Part shown: positions 1-7,672 of the stretch, piece after piece
Numbering within the stretch: the first letter of the stretch is position 1
Layout: every line of letters begins with the position of its first letter
From: JBMTVT01 sp049451635
GTDB taxonomy: Bacteria > Bacteroidota > Bacteroidia > Flavobacteriales > Flavobacteriaceae
DNA: 28,187 nt
Direction: 5' to 3'
Assembly (NCBI GenBank): GCA_049451635.1
Contig: JBMTVT010000029.1
Coordinates: 1 to 28,187, forward strand
Translations under genes and position numbers: made by a program
Notes under the pieces: generated by a model
What the model was told of the DNA's origin: nothing
What the model saw: only the letters and a program-made list of their open reading frames with translations
Databases searched by the model: none

Positions 1-462
1 TATAATAAAATTGCTGTTACCGCTGAGGTGACGAAACTTTTAGTGCCAACACCTCCTATCTATGGGTTTGTTGATACAAATGCAAATGACAGACAAGATA
101 ATGACGAAGCTACAATAATTGTTGAGGGTAAAGATCCCGATGTAAACTTTTTATCAGGTATTTTTCAATCTTTTGGTGATGCGCCAGATGGTTTTAGTGA
201 AGAGCTAAAAGAATTTACTTGGGCTCTAAGTGCCGAATATGTGTATCAAGATTCCTTTGCTTTTAGAGCTGGATATTTTAATGAAAGCGAAGACAAAGGG
301 GCTAGAAAGTTTTTAGCGCTAGGAGCAGGCTTTAAAGCCAATGTGGTAAATATCGACTTGTCTTACTTGTTTTCTGCATCAAAAGTTCAAAGTCCTTTAG
401 AAAACACCTTGCGTTTTTCTTTAACTTTCAATATAGGTTCTGGAGCTTATCAGGAGTACTAA
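1..462 (+). CDS. porV: PorV, type IX secretion outer-membrane protein (3' part)
   Basis: The frame is open from base 1, so the gene starts outside the window and only its last 153 codons are seen; the GTG at 28 is not a real start. PorV (LptO) is an outer-membrane beta-barrel protein of the FadL type that works with the type IX secretion system, delivering cargo to the PorU sortase. The visible part has typical PorV features: KDPDVNF, the FQSFGDAP segment, alternating barrel strands, LFSASKVQ and a final strand LRFSLTFNIG close to the C-terminus, as expected for an outer-membrane barrel. In Flavobacteriaceae porV commonly lies between porU and cdd, and cdd follows here. The function is taken from the family. 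Confidence 0.9.
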   Translation, partial: YNKIAVTAEVTKLLVPTPPIYGFVDTNANDRQDNDEATIIVEGKDPDVNFLSGIFQSFGDAPDGFSEELKEFTWALSAEYVYQDSFAFRAGYFNESEDKGARKFLALGAGFKANVVNIDLSYLFSASKVQSPLENTLRFSLTFNIGSGAYQEY

Positions 463-487
463 TAAAGTAAGTATTTTATATAAATTC

Positions 488-523
488 AAAAAAAAACTAT
501 TGTTCATCAACAATAGTTTTTTT
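488..523 (+). terminator. Intrinsic terminator after porV
   Basis: A perfect 14-bp stem (491-504 with 509-522) closes a CATC loop and is followed by a T run. It lies 28 bases after the porV stop and before cdd, so porV and cdd are probably separate transcripts. The A run on the 5' side would also let it work on the other strand. Confidence 0.85.
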
Positions 524-553
524 GTTTATTAAATTTATTGAATACATTTGAGT

Positions 554-1036
554 ATGAAGGAAATAAAAATAGAGACCACATTATTCGTTTTTGATAATGT
601 ACATGAGCTTCCTCAAAATGTTTTTACATTGATGCAAAAAGCTATTGAAGCCAGAGAAAAGGCCTATGCACCATACTCGAAGTTTCATGTTGGAGCAGCT
701 TTACTTTTAGATAATGGTGAAATCATTACAGGTAGTAATCAAGAAAACGCCTCCTATCCTTCAGGGTTATGTGCAGAAAGAACAGCTATTTATTATGCGG
801 GTTCTCAATTTCCAAATGCAAAAATAGTCCGAATGGCTATTACAGCTAGCTCTAAAAAAAACCAAACAAAAAAACCAATCCCGCCTTGTGGTGCTTGTAG
901 GCAAGCGATTGCTGAGTATGAAATTAAGCAAGAAACTCCCATCGAGATTTTTTTTATGGGAGAAATAGGAAAAGTTGCAAAATCTAAATCATTAGCAAAT
1001 TTATTGCCTCTGGTTTTTGATAAATCTGTTTTATAA
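554..1036 (+). CDS. cdd: Cytidine deaminase
   Basis: This 160-residue protein converts cytidine and deoxycytidine to uridine and deoxyuridine in pyrimidine salvage. The zinc site of the family is visible: C73-A-E75, where E75 is the proton shuttle, and the PCGAC motif with C112 and C115. The substrate-binding segment YAPYSKFHVGAAL is present near residues 38-50. The homotetrameric class of Cdd has this three-cysteine site. I chose ATG 554 over a TTG two codons upstream because the N-terminus MKEIKIE matches the usual flavobacterial form. It sits between porV and pdhA, as in related genomes, but appears to be transcribed alone. Confidence 0.93.
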   Translation: MKEIKIETTLFVFDNVHELPQNVFTLMQKAIEAREKAYAPYSKFHVGAALLLDNGEIITGSNQENASYPSGLCAERTAIYYAGSQFPNAKIVRMAITASSKKNQTKKPIPPCGACRQAIAEYEIKQETPIEIFFMGEIGKVAKSKSLANLLPLVFDKSVL

Positions 1037-1068
1037 CGTTTTCGTTAAAATTTACTATTTTCAGTTTT

Positions 1069-1096
1069 CTCATTAATGAGTAAAGTGTTACTTTTG
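1069..1096 (+). promoter_or_regulatory. Putative pdhA promoter with upstream palindrome
   Basis: TACTTTTG at 1089-1096 fits the Bacteroidota -7 box TAnnTTTG and ends 28 bases before the pdhA ATG. A perfect 12-bp palindrome, CTCATTAATGAG (1069-1080), sits just upstream, where the -33 element would lie, and no clear TTTG -33 box is seen. The palindrome could be an operator, but this is inferred from position and symmetry only. Confidence 0.45.
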
Positions 1097-1124
1097 TTAT
1101 TCGTTTATTTAATTAACGTATATA

Positions 1125-2123
1125 ATGCAAAAAATCACAAAAGAGGTTTACCTTAAATGGTATGAAGACATGTTATTCTGGAGAAAGTTTGAAGATAAAC
1201 TAGCTGCAGTATATATCCAACAAAAAGTAAGAGGATTTCTTCACTTGTATAATGGCCAAGAAGCGGTATTAGCAGGTGCTTTGCACGCTATGGATTTGAC
1301 AAAAGATAAAATGATTACTGCTTATCGTAATCACGTACAGCCAATCGGTATGGGGGTAGACCCTAGGCGAGTGATGGCAGAGTTATACGGAAAAGCAACA
1401 GGAACTTCACAAGGTTTGGGAGGGTCTATGCACATTTTTTCTAAAGAACACCGTTTTTATGGAGGTCATGGTATTGTTGGTGGTCAAATTCCATTAGGAG
1501 CAGGTATTGCTTTTGGCGATAAATACCATGGTAGCGATGCCGTAACCTTATGTTGTTTTGGTGATGGTGCGGCAAGACAAGGGTCGTTGCACGAATCCTT
1601 TAACTTAGCAATGTTGTGGAAATTACCTGTAGTTTTTGTTTGTGAAAATAATGGATATGCCATGGGAACATCGGTAGAAAGAACGGCGAACCATACAGAA
1701 ATTTGGAAATTAGGTTTAGGCTACGAAATGCCTTGTGGACCAGTAGATGGTATGAATCCTGTGAAAGTAGCTGAAGCATTTGATGAAGCTATCCAAAGAG
1801 CACGTCGAGGCGATGGTCCTACTTTCCTAGAGCTTAAAACCTATCGATACAGAGGTCATTCAATGAGTGATGCCCAACATTACAGAACAAAAGAAGAAGT
1901 AGCAGAATATCAAAAAATAGACCCCATTACACAAGTCAAAGATATCCTTCTTGAAAACAAATATGCTTCAGAAGCTGACATTAAAGAGATTGACAAACGT
2001 GTTAAAGACCTTGTGTCAGAGTGTGAAAAATTTGCAGAAGAATCACCATTCCCAGAAAAGAATGTCATGTATGATGTGGTTTACGAACAAGAAGACTATC
2101 CATTTATCCAACATAAATTATAA
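1125..2123 (+). CDS. pdhA: Pyruvate dehydrogenase E1 component, alpha subunit
   Basis: E1 alpha binds thiamine diphosphate and, with E1 beta, decarboxylates pyruvate and passes the acetyl group to the lipoyl arm of E2. The 332-residue length is normal for a stand-alone alpha subunit. The thiamine diphosphate motif runs from GDG (146-148) to NN (175-176). The regulatory-loop region with YRGHSMSDAQHYRTKEE, near residues 242-258, is also present. The stop is three bases before the start of the E2 gene, so the two are co-transcribed. No E1 beta gene follows, so the beta subunit must be encoded elsewhere, which I recall as usual in this family. Confidence 0.95.
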   Translation: MQKITKEVYLKWYEDMLFWRKFEDKLAAVYIQQKVRGFLHLYNGQEAVLAGALHAMDLTKDKMITAYRNHVQPIGMGVDPRRVMAELYGKATGTSQGLGGSMHIFSKEHRFYGGHGIVGGQIPLGAGIAFGDKYHGSDAVTLCCFGDGAARQGSLHESFNLAMLWKLPVVFVCENNGYAMGTSVERTANHTEIWKLGLGYEMPCGPVDGMNPVKVAEAFDEAIQRARRGDGPTFLELKTYRYRGHSMSDAQHYRTKEEVAEYQKIDPITQVKDILLENKYASEADIKEIDKRVKDLVSECEKFAEESPFPEKNVMYDVVYEQEDYPFIQHKL

Positions 2124-2126
2124 ACT

Positions 2127-3776
2127 ATGGCTATAGTAGTAAATATGCCGCGTTTAAGCGACACCATGGAAGAAGGAACCGTAGCAACTTGGTTAAAAAA
2201 AGTTGGTGATAAGGTTGAAGAAGGCGATATTTTAGCAGAAATAGAAACTGATAAAGCCACTATGGAATTTGAATCCTTTAACGAAGGGACTCTACTTCAT
2301 ATAGGTGTGCAAGAAGGTGAAACTACCAAAGTTGATGAGCTTTTAGCCATTATAGGTGATGAAGGTGAAGATATTTCTGGATTATTAAACGGTAATAATA
2401 GCTCTTCTTCTAAAGAGGAAAAAGAAGAAAAGAAAGAAAGCGATACTCAAAATAAAGCTGAAGATTCAAATAAGGAAGAAATTTCAGGTGAAACTCAAGA
2501 TTTACCAGAAGGTGTTATTGTTGTAACGATGCCTCGTTTGAGTGATACCATGGAAGAAGGAACCGTAGCAACTTGGTTAAAGAAAGTAGGTGATAAAGTT
2601 GAAGAAGGCGATATTTTGGCGGAAATTGAAACTGATAAAGCCACCATGGAATTTGAATCATTCCAGTCAGGTACTTTATTGGAAATAGGTTTGCAAGAAG
2701 GCGAATCGGCGAAAATAGATTCATTATTAGCTATCATTGGGCCAGCGGGAACTGATGTTTCTGGCGTTGCTGCTAATTTCAAGACTTCATCCTCTTCTTC
2801 AAAAAAAGAAGAAGCCCCAAAAGAGGAAGCTAAAAAAGAAGTTCCTAAAGCTTCTCCAACAGAGGAAAAATCGGAATCAAAATCTAGTGTACCTAGTGCA
2901 CCAAAACCAACTCCTGTTTCAGCAAACGGACGTGTTTTTGTATCACCGTTAGCTAAAAAGTTAGCAGAGGAAAAAGGAATTAACTTAACACAAGTTCAAG
3001 GTTCTGGTGAACATGGGCGTATTGTTAAACGCGATATAGAAAACTATTCACCTTCAGCGGCGGCATCTGTTGGTAAATTTGTACCTGCAGGACAAGAAGA
3101 TTTTGAAGATGTTCCAAATTCACAAATGCGTAAGGCTATTGCCAAAGCATTAACAAATTCTAAGTTTACAGCGCCACATTATTATTTAAGTGTAGAGTTC
3201 GATATGGATAATGCCATAGCTTTCCGTGCACAATTCAATACCATTCCAGATACCAAAATTTCTTATAATGATATGGTTGTTAAAGCTTGTGCATTAGCGT
3301 TAAAACAACATCCGCAAGTAAATTCACAATGGTTTCCAGATAAAATGCGCTTAAATAACCATGTTCATATTGGTGTAGCAGTAGCGGTTCCTGATGGTTT
3401 GGTTGTTCCTGTTGTTAAGTTTGCAAACGAGCAAACCTTGCCTCAAATAGGTGCTGCGGTTAAAGATTTAGCTGGAAAAGCTAGAAATAAAAAATTAACA
3501 CCTGCAGAAATGGAAGGAAGTACCTTTACGGTTTCTAATTTAGGTATGTTTGGTGTTGATACCTTTACTTCTATTATTAACCAACCTAATTCAGCTATAC
3601 TTTCAGTTGGAAATATTGTTGAAAAGCCAGTGGTTAAAAACGGACAAATTGTAGTTGGTAATACTATGAAATTGTCGTTAGCTTGTGATCATAGAACTAT
3701 TGATGGTGCTACTGGGGCTCAATTTCTTCAAACATTAAAAGGATATATTGAAAATCCTGTAACTATGCTAGTATAA
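2127..3776 (+). CDS. pdhC: Dihydrolipoamide acetyltransferase (pyruvate dehydrogenase E2)
   Basis: E2 forms the core of the pyruvate dehydrogenase complex and transfers acetyl from lipoamide to CoA. Domains in order over 549 residues: lipoyl domain 1 (about 1-80, lysine in ETDKATM), a charged Ser/Glu/Lys linker, lipoyl domain 2 (about 130-208, again ETDKATM), a second Ala/Pro/Lys/Ser linker, the peripheral subunit-binding domain (about 270-308, VSPLAKKLAEEKGI and GRIVKRDI), and the catalytic domain ending in DHRTIDG with catalytic H522. Two lipoyl domains per chain is a known E2 variation. The gene is three bases downstream of pdhA and ends at a strong terminator. It is also called aceF. Confidence 0.96.
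   Translation: MAIVVNMPRLSDTMEEGTVATWLKKVGDKVEEGDILAEIETDKATMEFESFNEGTLLHIGVQEGETTKVDELLAIIGDEGEDISGLLNGNNSSSSKEEKEEKKESDTQNKAEDSNKEEISGETQDLPEGVIVVTMPRLSDTMEEGTVATWLKKVGDKVEEGDILAEIETDKATMEFESFQSGTLLEIGLQEGESAKIDSLLAIIGPAGTDVSGVAANFKTSSSSSKKEEAPKEEAKKEVPKASPTEEKSESKSSVPSAPKPTPVSANGRVFVSPLAKKLAEEKGINLTQVQGSGEHGRIVKRDIENYSPSAAASVGKFVPAGQEDFEDVPNSQMRKAIAKALTNSKFTAPHYYLSVEFDMDNAIAFRAQFNTIPDTKISYNDMVVKACALALKQHPQVNSQWFPDKMRLNNHVHIGVAVAVPDGLVVPVVKFANEQTLPQIGAAVKDLAGKARNKKLTPAEMEGSTFTVSNLGMFGVDTFTSIINQPNSAILSVGNIVEKPVVKNGQIVVGNTMKLSLACDHRTIDGATGAQFLQTLKGYIENPVTMLV
2145..2663 (+). repeat. Duplicated lipoyl-domain coding repeat inside E2
   Basis: Bases 2145-2279 and 2529-2663 encode the same 45 residues (7-51 and 135-179, from MPRLSDT to EFESF). 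I count 13 base differences between the copies and all are synonymous. Past this block the two domains diverge (NEGTLLHIGV versus QSGTLLEIGL). The copies therefore come from a domain duplication held under strong selection or gene conversion. Confidence 0.9.
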
Positions 3777-3806
3777 TTATTTCTATATAACAGAATTTAA
3801 AATACT

Positions 3807-3841
3807 AAAAACCTGTTTCATTTTTTTGAAGCAGGTTTTTT
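3807..3841 (+). terminator. Intrinsic terminator after pdhC
   Basis: The stem 3807-3820 with 3827-3840 has 14 pairs, one of them G-U. The loop is a T run, and T residues follow the stem. It starts 30 bases after the E2 stop. The opposing receptor pseudogene ends inside it, and the A run lets it serve that strand too. Confidence 0.85.
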
Positions 3842-4735
3842 AATTTACCCGTTGTCTTTCTTCCTCTGAGCCTGTTTCTCTATTACGGGAAGATTTTAAT
3901 TTATTATTACCAAAGTTGCGAGAATAATTAAAAATAAAGGATCTGTTAAAAAAATCAAATGTATTTCTAGTTTTAATATTTTGTTCCGGTAAATCTGTGC
4001 CACCATTAAATTCAATGCTATCAAGTATATCGTTTATCGAAAATTTTAGGGTTCCCCATTTGTCGCTAAACTTTTTTGTAAACCTAAATTAATCCCATAA
4101 ACTTCAGCATATTTTGCTGATCCAAAAAAGCCTGGACCCATTATAAAACCCTGATAATTCGGATGAAAAACTATCCGATATTTTAAACGGATCAGTATTG
4201 TTTGCTGAAAAATTTCCTAAACTTAATTCGATAGCCTCATCATTGTAGAATGTTCTTACTTTTTGTTTATAAAAATTAAAGTTTTTTTGGGTGCGCCACC
4301 AATTAGTAATATTTAATGGTAAGCCAATCGTAACTCCAAATGTTTTGGTGTATTCTAAATTTGCAGCTTCAAAAATTAATATCCCAGTCGCCTCGTCTAT
4401 ACGTTCTTGAAAGCCAGCTATTGAAAAATCTTCATTGGTATATTGAAACGATAAAAAATATGATTTATAATTAACATCATACTTGAAAGCATTAGATATG
4501 GCCGGTTGAAGTGATGCGTTTCCTGATAAAACGTATTAGGGTCAAAAAAGATAACAAAAGGGGCTAAATCGTTAAAAGTTGGCCTTATAATTCTTTTGGA
4601 ATATGAAAGATTAAAACTTAAGGTGTCGTTTTATTTTTCTACTTAAAAACACGCTTAGAAACGAAATATCGTAATCTCTATCTACTACGGTTCCTTGGGA
4701 AATCTGTTTAGCTTTCATAAACACAGCTAATTAAA
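3840..4735 (-). pseudogene. TonB-dependent receptor (OMP_b-brl_3 type), decayed C-terminal remnant
   Basis: No long frame is open here, but the minus strand translated piecewise gives the C-terminal barrel of a flavobacterial outer-membrane receptor. Recognisable pieces in protein order are LSYSKRIIRPTFNDLAPF, FFDPNTFLSGNASLQPAI, YKSYFLSFQYTNEDFSIA, LPLNITNWWRTQKNF, GPGFFGSAKYAEVYGINLGL, KWGTLKFSINDIL, FIFNYSRNFGNNK and the usual charged end TGSEEERQRV. The pieces lie in different frames: shifts are needed near 4635, near 4155 and at an A run near 4065. Only about 290 residues remain of a protein normally near 800, so the plug and most of the barrel are missing. An ATG at 4776-4778 opening a short hydrophobic stretch could be the old signal peptide, but that is weak. 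The substrate is unknown. Bases 4736-4816 hold no other gene. Confidence 0.85.
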
Positions 4736-4816
4736 TAATAATGACAACAATTAATATTTTAATTAAGCTACCATACATTAGTTTTTTTATCTTTAAATTT
4801 TAAAAAATTACACTTC

Positions 4817-5752
4817 ATGAAAAATATATCACTGTTTTTAATTCTGTTATTGGCCCTAGGATGTAAAAGCTCTGAAGTGGAGCTAGCCAAAGTTAACGAA
4901 GTACAGGAAAGTTTAACCTATTTAGCTTCCGATGAGTTACAAGGTAGAAATACTGGTACAGAGGGTATTGAAAAAGCTGCGATTTACATCGAAAATGTAT
5001 TCAAAGAAAATAAGATTAAACCTTATTTTAAAACTTATAGAGACAGCTTTAACTTAAAGGATATTGTTGGTTATAATCTAATTGGATATGTTGAAGGAAA
5101 AGATATAAATCTAAAAAACGAATTTGTAATTCTCGGTGCACATTACGATCATATAGGTAAGGGAAAAACTGTTGAAGGCGATTCCATTGCCAATGGCGCA
5201 AATGATGATGCTTCTGGTACGGTGGCTGTTTTAGAATGGGCAAAATATTTTTCGAAAGCGAAAAATAATAAAAGAAGTGTTTTATTCACTTTATATTCAG
5301 CTGAAGAAATGGGGCTCAAAGGCTCAGAACATTTAGCCAAAAAACTTAAAGAAGCCAATTTAAATTTATACACCATGATAAATTTTGAAATGATTGGTGT
5401 ACCAAGAGTAGAAACTGAGACTATGGCTTATATAACGGGATTTGATTTATCAAATATGGCAGAAAAGCTTAATGGTTCTGCGGGTGAGGAAGTGGTTGGC
5501 TTTTTACCCGAAGCTAAAGCATATAATTTGTTTAAACGCTCAGATAATTACCCATTTTACAATGAATTTAAAATTCCTGCACATGCCATTTCAACATTCG
5601 ATTTTACAAATTTTGATTACTACCATCATGTAGATGATGAAGCCGATAAAATGAATTTTGAACATATGACGAATTTCATAAATAAAATGATTCCAGCGTT
5701 GCAAGGTATGATAAATGCGCCAACGCAAGAGATTAAAATGACCGATGAGTAA
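4817..5752 (+). CDS. M28-family zinc peptidase, lipoprotein
   Basis: This 311-residue protein is a probable aminopeptidase-like zinc hydrolase anchored as a lipoprotein. The N-terminal signal has a lipobox, LALGC, with C16 as the lipidated residue. M28 metal ligands can be placed: H109 in GAHYDH, the aspartate in NDDASG (130/131), E163/E164 in SAEEMG, E191 in NFEMIG and H270/H271 in DYYHHVDDE. The residue at 191 is glutamate where most M28 enzymes have aspartate; this form seems common in Bacteroidota. A box TATCTTTA (4788-4795), one mismatch from the -7 consensus, lies 21 bases upstream. The stop overlaps the next start by 8 bases, so it is probably first in a six-gene run. The substrate is unknown. 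Confidence 0.88.
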   Translation: MKNISLFLILLLALGCKSSEVELAKVNEVQESLTYLASDELQGRNTGTEGIEKAAIYIENVFKENKIKPYFKTYRDSFNLKDIVGYNLIGYVEGKDINLKNEFVILGAHYDHIGKGKTVEGDSIANGANDDASGTVAVLEWAKYFSKAKNNKRSVLFTLYSAEEMGLKGSEHLAKKLKEANLNLYTMINFEMIGVPRVETETMAYITGFDLSNMAEKLNGSAGEEVVGFLPEAKAYNLFKRSDNYPFYNEFKIPAHAISTFDFTNFDYYHHVDDEADKMNFEHMTNFINKMIPALQGMINAPTQEIKMTDE

Positions 5753-6428
5753 AAACATAATTATTACAGGAACAAGTAGAGGTATTGGGTTTGAACTGGT
5801 GCAATTATTTGCGAAAAATGGGCATCAAGTGTTAGCGCTTTCGCGGAATGAAAAACCAATTAAAGATTTAAAACTAAAAAATGTGACATCATTTTCTTTT
5901 GATTTAAATGATGTTAATGCATACAAAAATGTAGAAGATTTTATAAAATCCAATTGGCAGCATGTTGATATATTAATTAATAATGCAGGTATGCTAATTA
6001 ATAAGCCATTTTCGGTACTATCTATGGAAGATTTTGAAAGTGTTTATAAAACCAACGTATTTGGAGTTGCCGAATTAACACGAATCGTTCTGCCTTTTAT
6101 GAACAAAGGAAGCCATGTAGTAACCATAAGTTCAATGGGCGGCGTTCAAGGTAGCATGAAGTTTCCCGGTTTAGCGGCATATAGCTCAAGTAAAGCAGCT
6201 GTTATAAATTTAACCGAATTACTTGCCGAAGAATATAAAGAATCCGGTATTTCGTTTAATGTATTAGCCTTAGGGGCCGTACAAACCGAAATGCTTGAAG
6301 AAGCCTTTCCAGGTTACCAAGCACCAATAACAGCCATAGAAATGGCGCAATATATTTTGGATTTTTCACTTAATGGGAACAAATATTACAATGGAAAACT
6401 GTTACAGGTTTCTAGTTCTACACCATAG
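5745..6428 (+). CDS. Short-chain dehydrogenase/reductase
   Basis: A 227-residue classical SDR with a Rossmann fold. The cofactor motif TGTSRGIG is at residues 8-15, NNAG at 79-82, and the catalytic serine (about S130, in TISSMGG) and YxxxK pair Y146/K150 are present. The length is at the short end of the family but all core motifs are in place. The ATG lies inside the end of the M28 gene (ATGAGTAA), which suggests translational coupling, and the HAD gene starts two bases after its stop. The substrate cannot be read from the sequence. Confidence 0.9.
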   Translation: MSKNIIITGTSRGIGFELVQLFAKNGHQVLALSRNEKPIKDLKLKNVTSFSFDLNDVNAYKNVEDFIKSNWQHVDILINNAGMLINKPFSVLSMEDFESVYKTNVFGVAELTRIVLPFMNKGSHVVTISSMGGVQGSMKFPGLAAYSSSKAAVINLTELLAEEYKESGISFNVLALGAVQTEMLEEAFPGYQAPITAIEMAQYILDFSLNGNKYYNGKLLQVSSSTP

Positions 6429-6430
6429 TC

Positions 6431-7066
6431 ATGGGTAAATACAAATGTATTATTTTCGACTGCGATGGTGTTTTGGTAGATAGTGAGCCCATTAGTAATC
6501 AAGTCATGGTAGATATGGCAAATGAATTAGGAGCCAATATTGATTTGAATTACGCCATGAAACATTTTAAAGGAGGCTCTTTCGAATCTTGTAAGAGTAA
6601 AATTTCAACATTAATAGAAAAACAAATACCGGCTACTTTTGAAAACGAATATCGCCTGCGAAGTTTTGAAGCTTTTAAGTTGAATATGAAATCTATAGAA
6701 GGTGTTCAAGATGTTCTTGATAATTTAAATATGCCCTTTTGTGTAGCTTCTAGTGGACCGCAAAATAAAATAAAACTCAATTTAGAGCTTACGGGTTTAT
6801 TGCCATATTTTGAAAACAGAATTTTTAGCTGTTACAGCATCCAAAAATGGAAACCAGATCCTGCAGTATTTTTGTGGGCAGCAAAAACTATGGATTTTAG
6901 GGTTGATGAGTGCTTGGTAATTGAAGATAGTTTATCAGGAGTGAGTGCAGCAAAAAACGGAGGTTTTGATGTGTATGGTTTTACATCCCATGATTATGAA
7001 AATGAGTTAGAATCCATGGCTACCAAAACATTTAATCATATGAATAAACTTTTAAGTATATTATGA
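6431..7066 (+). CDS. HAD-superfamily phosphatase (beta-phosphoglucomutase-like)
   Basis: This 211-residue cytosolic hydrolase has all four HAD motifs: FDCDGVLVDSE with nucleophile D10 and acid/base D12, the SSGP motif near residues 107-110, the lysine in KWKPDP, and VIEDSLSG with the acidic metal ligands. A helical cap lies between motifs I and II, as in the beta-PGM/YieH subgroup that acts on sugar phosphates or related small molecules. The stop overlaps the next start in ATGA. Placement three genes before a mannose-1-phosphate guanylyltransferase would fit a sugar-phosphate substrate, but that is inference. Confidence 0.9.
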   Translation: MGKYKCIIFDCDGVLVDSEPISNQVMVDMANELGANIDLNYAMKHFKGGSFESCKSKISTLIEKQIPATFENEYRLRSFEAFKLNMKSIEGVQDVLDNLNMPFCVASSGPQNKIKLNLELTGLLPYFENRIFSCYSIQKWKPDPAVFLWAAKTMDFRVDECLVIEDSLSGVSAAKNGGFDVYGFTSHDYENELESMATKTFNHMNKLLSIL

Positions 7067-7668
7067 TACAAAACAAACTTCAAAACTATATTCCAAACAA
7101 TGCAATGGCTCAAGTTGTTAAGCTGTTAGAGCACGATAATTTGTTGGTGAAAATTAAAAACGAACGCAAAACACGCCATGGCGATTATATACGCTTACCA
7201 AATGGTAAACATCAAATAACCATCAATTCAAACTTAAACACGTATCGATTTTTGATTACTCTAATTCATGAAATAGCACATTTTGAGGCTTATAATAGTT
7301 TTGGAAGAACTATAAGCCCCCATGGAAAGGAATGGAAAAGAACCTTTCAACATTTAATGTTACCATTTTTGCGTCCTGAAATTTTTCCAAATAATTTATT
7401 ACCTTTATTAGCGAATCATTTTAGAAATCCAAAAGCATCCAGCGACACAGATGCACCATTAGCCTTAGCCTTAAAGCAGTTTGACGAACCCAACGATAAA
7501 AACTTCGTTTTTGAAGTACCTTTGGGGCATCATTTTAAATTATACAATGGTAAAATTTTTAAAATGGGACAAAAACGTGTAAAACGTTATGAGTGTTTTG
7601 AGGTTAAAACAGGAAGAATATACCTTTTTAATCCAAATGCAGAAGTTGAATTATTAAAAGATTATTAA
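7063..7668 (+). CDS. SprT-like zinc metalloprotein
   Basis: A 201-residue protein with the SprT-like signature: HEIAH (H69, E70, H73) followed by H87 in PHGKEWKRTF, together a zinc site of the gluzincin type. The C-terminal part holds ordered beta-rich sequence with a conserved-looking KRYECFEVKTGRIYLFNP segment, resembling the zinc-ribbon or beta tail of the family but without its cysteine pairs (only one Cys is present). Bacterial SprT-like proteins are mostly of unknown function; eukaryotic Spartan cleaves DNA-protein crosslinks. The start overlaps the HAD stop by four bases and manC follows after four bases, so it is in the middle of the run. Confidence 0.85.
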   Translation: MIQNKLQNYIPNNAMAQVVKLLEHDNLLVKIKNERKTRHGDYIRLPNGKHQITINSNLNTYRFLITLIHEIAHFEAYNSFGRTISPHGKEWKRTFQHLMLPFLRPEIFPNNLLPLLANHFRNPKASSDTDAPLALALKQFDEPNDKNFVFEVPLGHHFKLYNGKIFKMGQKRVKRYECFEVKTGRIYLFNPNAEVELLKDY

Positions 7669-7672
7669 AGTT

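Noticed and set aside
2145..2663. The E2 repeats as phage attachment or mobile repeats
   Set aside because: They are protein-domain duplications with only silent differences and no mobile gene nearby.
2495..2782. Minus-strand frames opposite the second E2 lipoyl domain
   Set aside because: They are antisense shadows of a well-conserved coding region.
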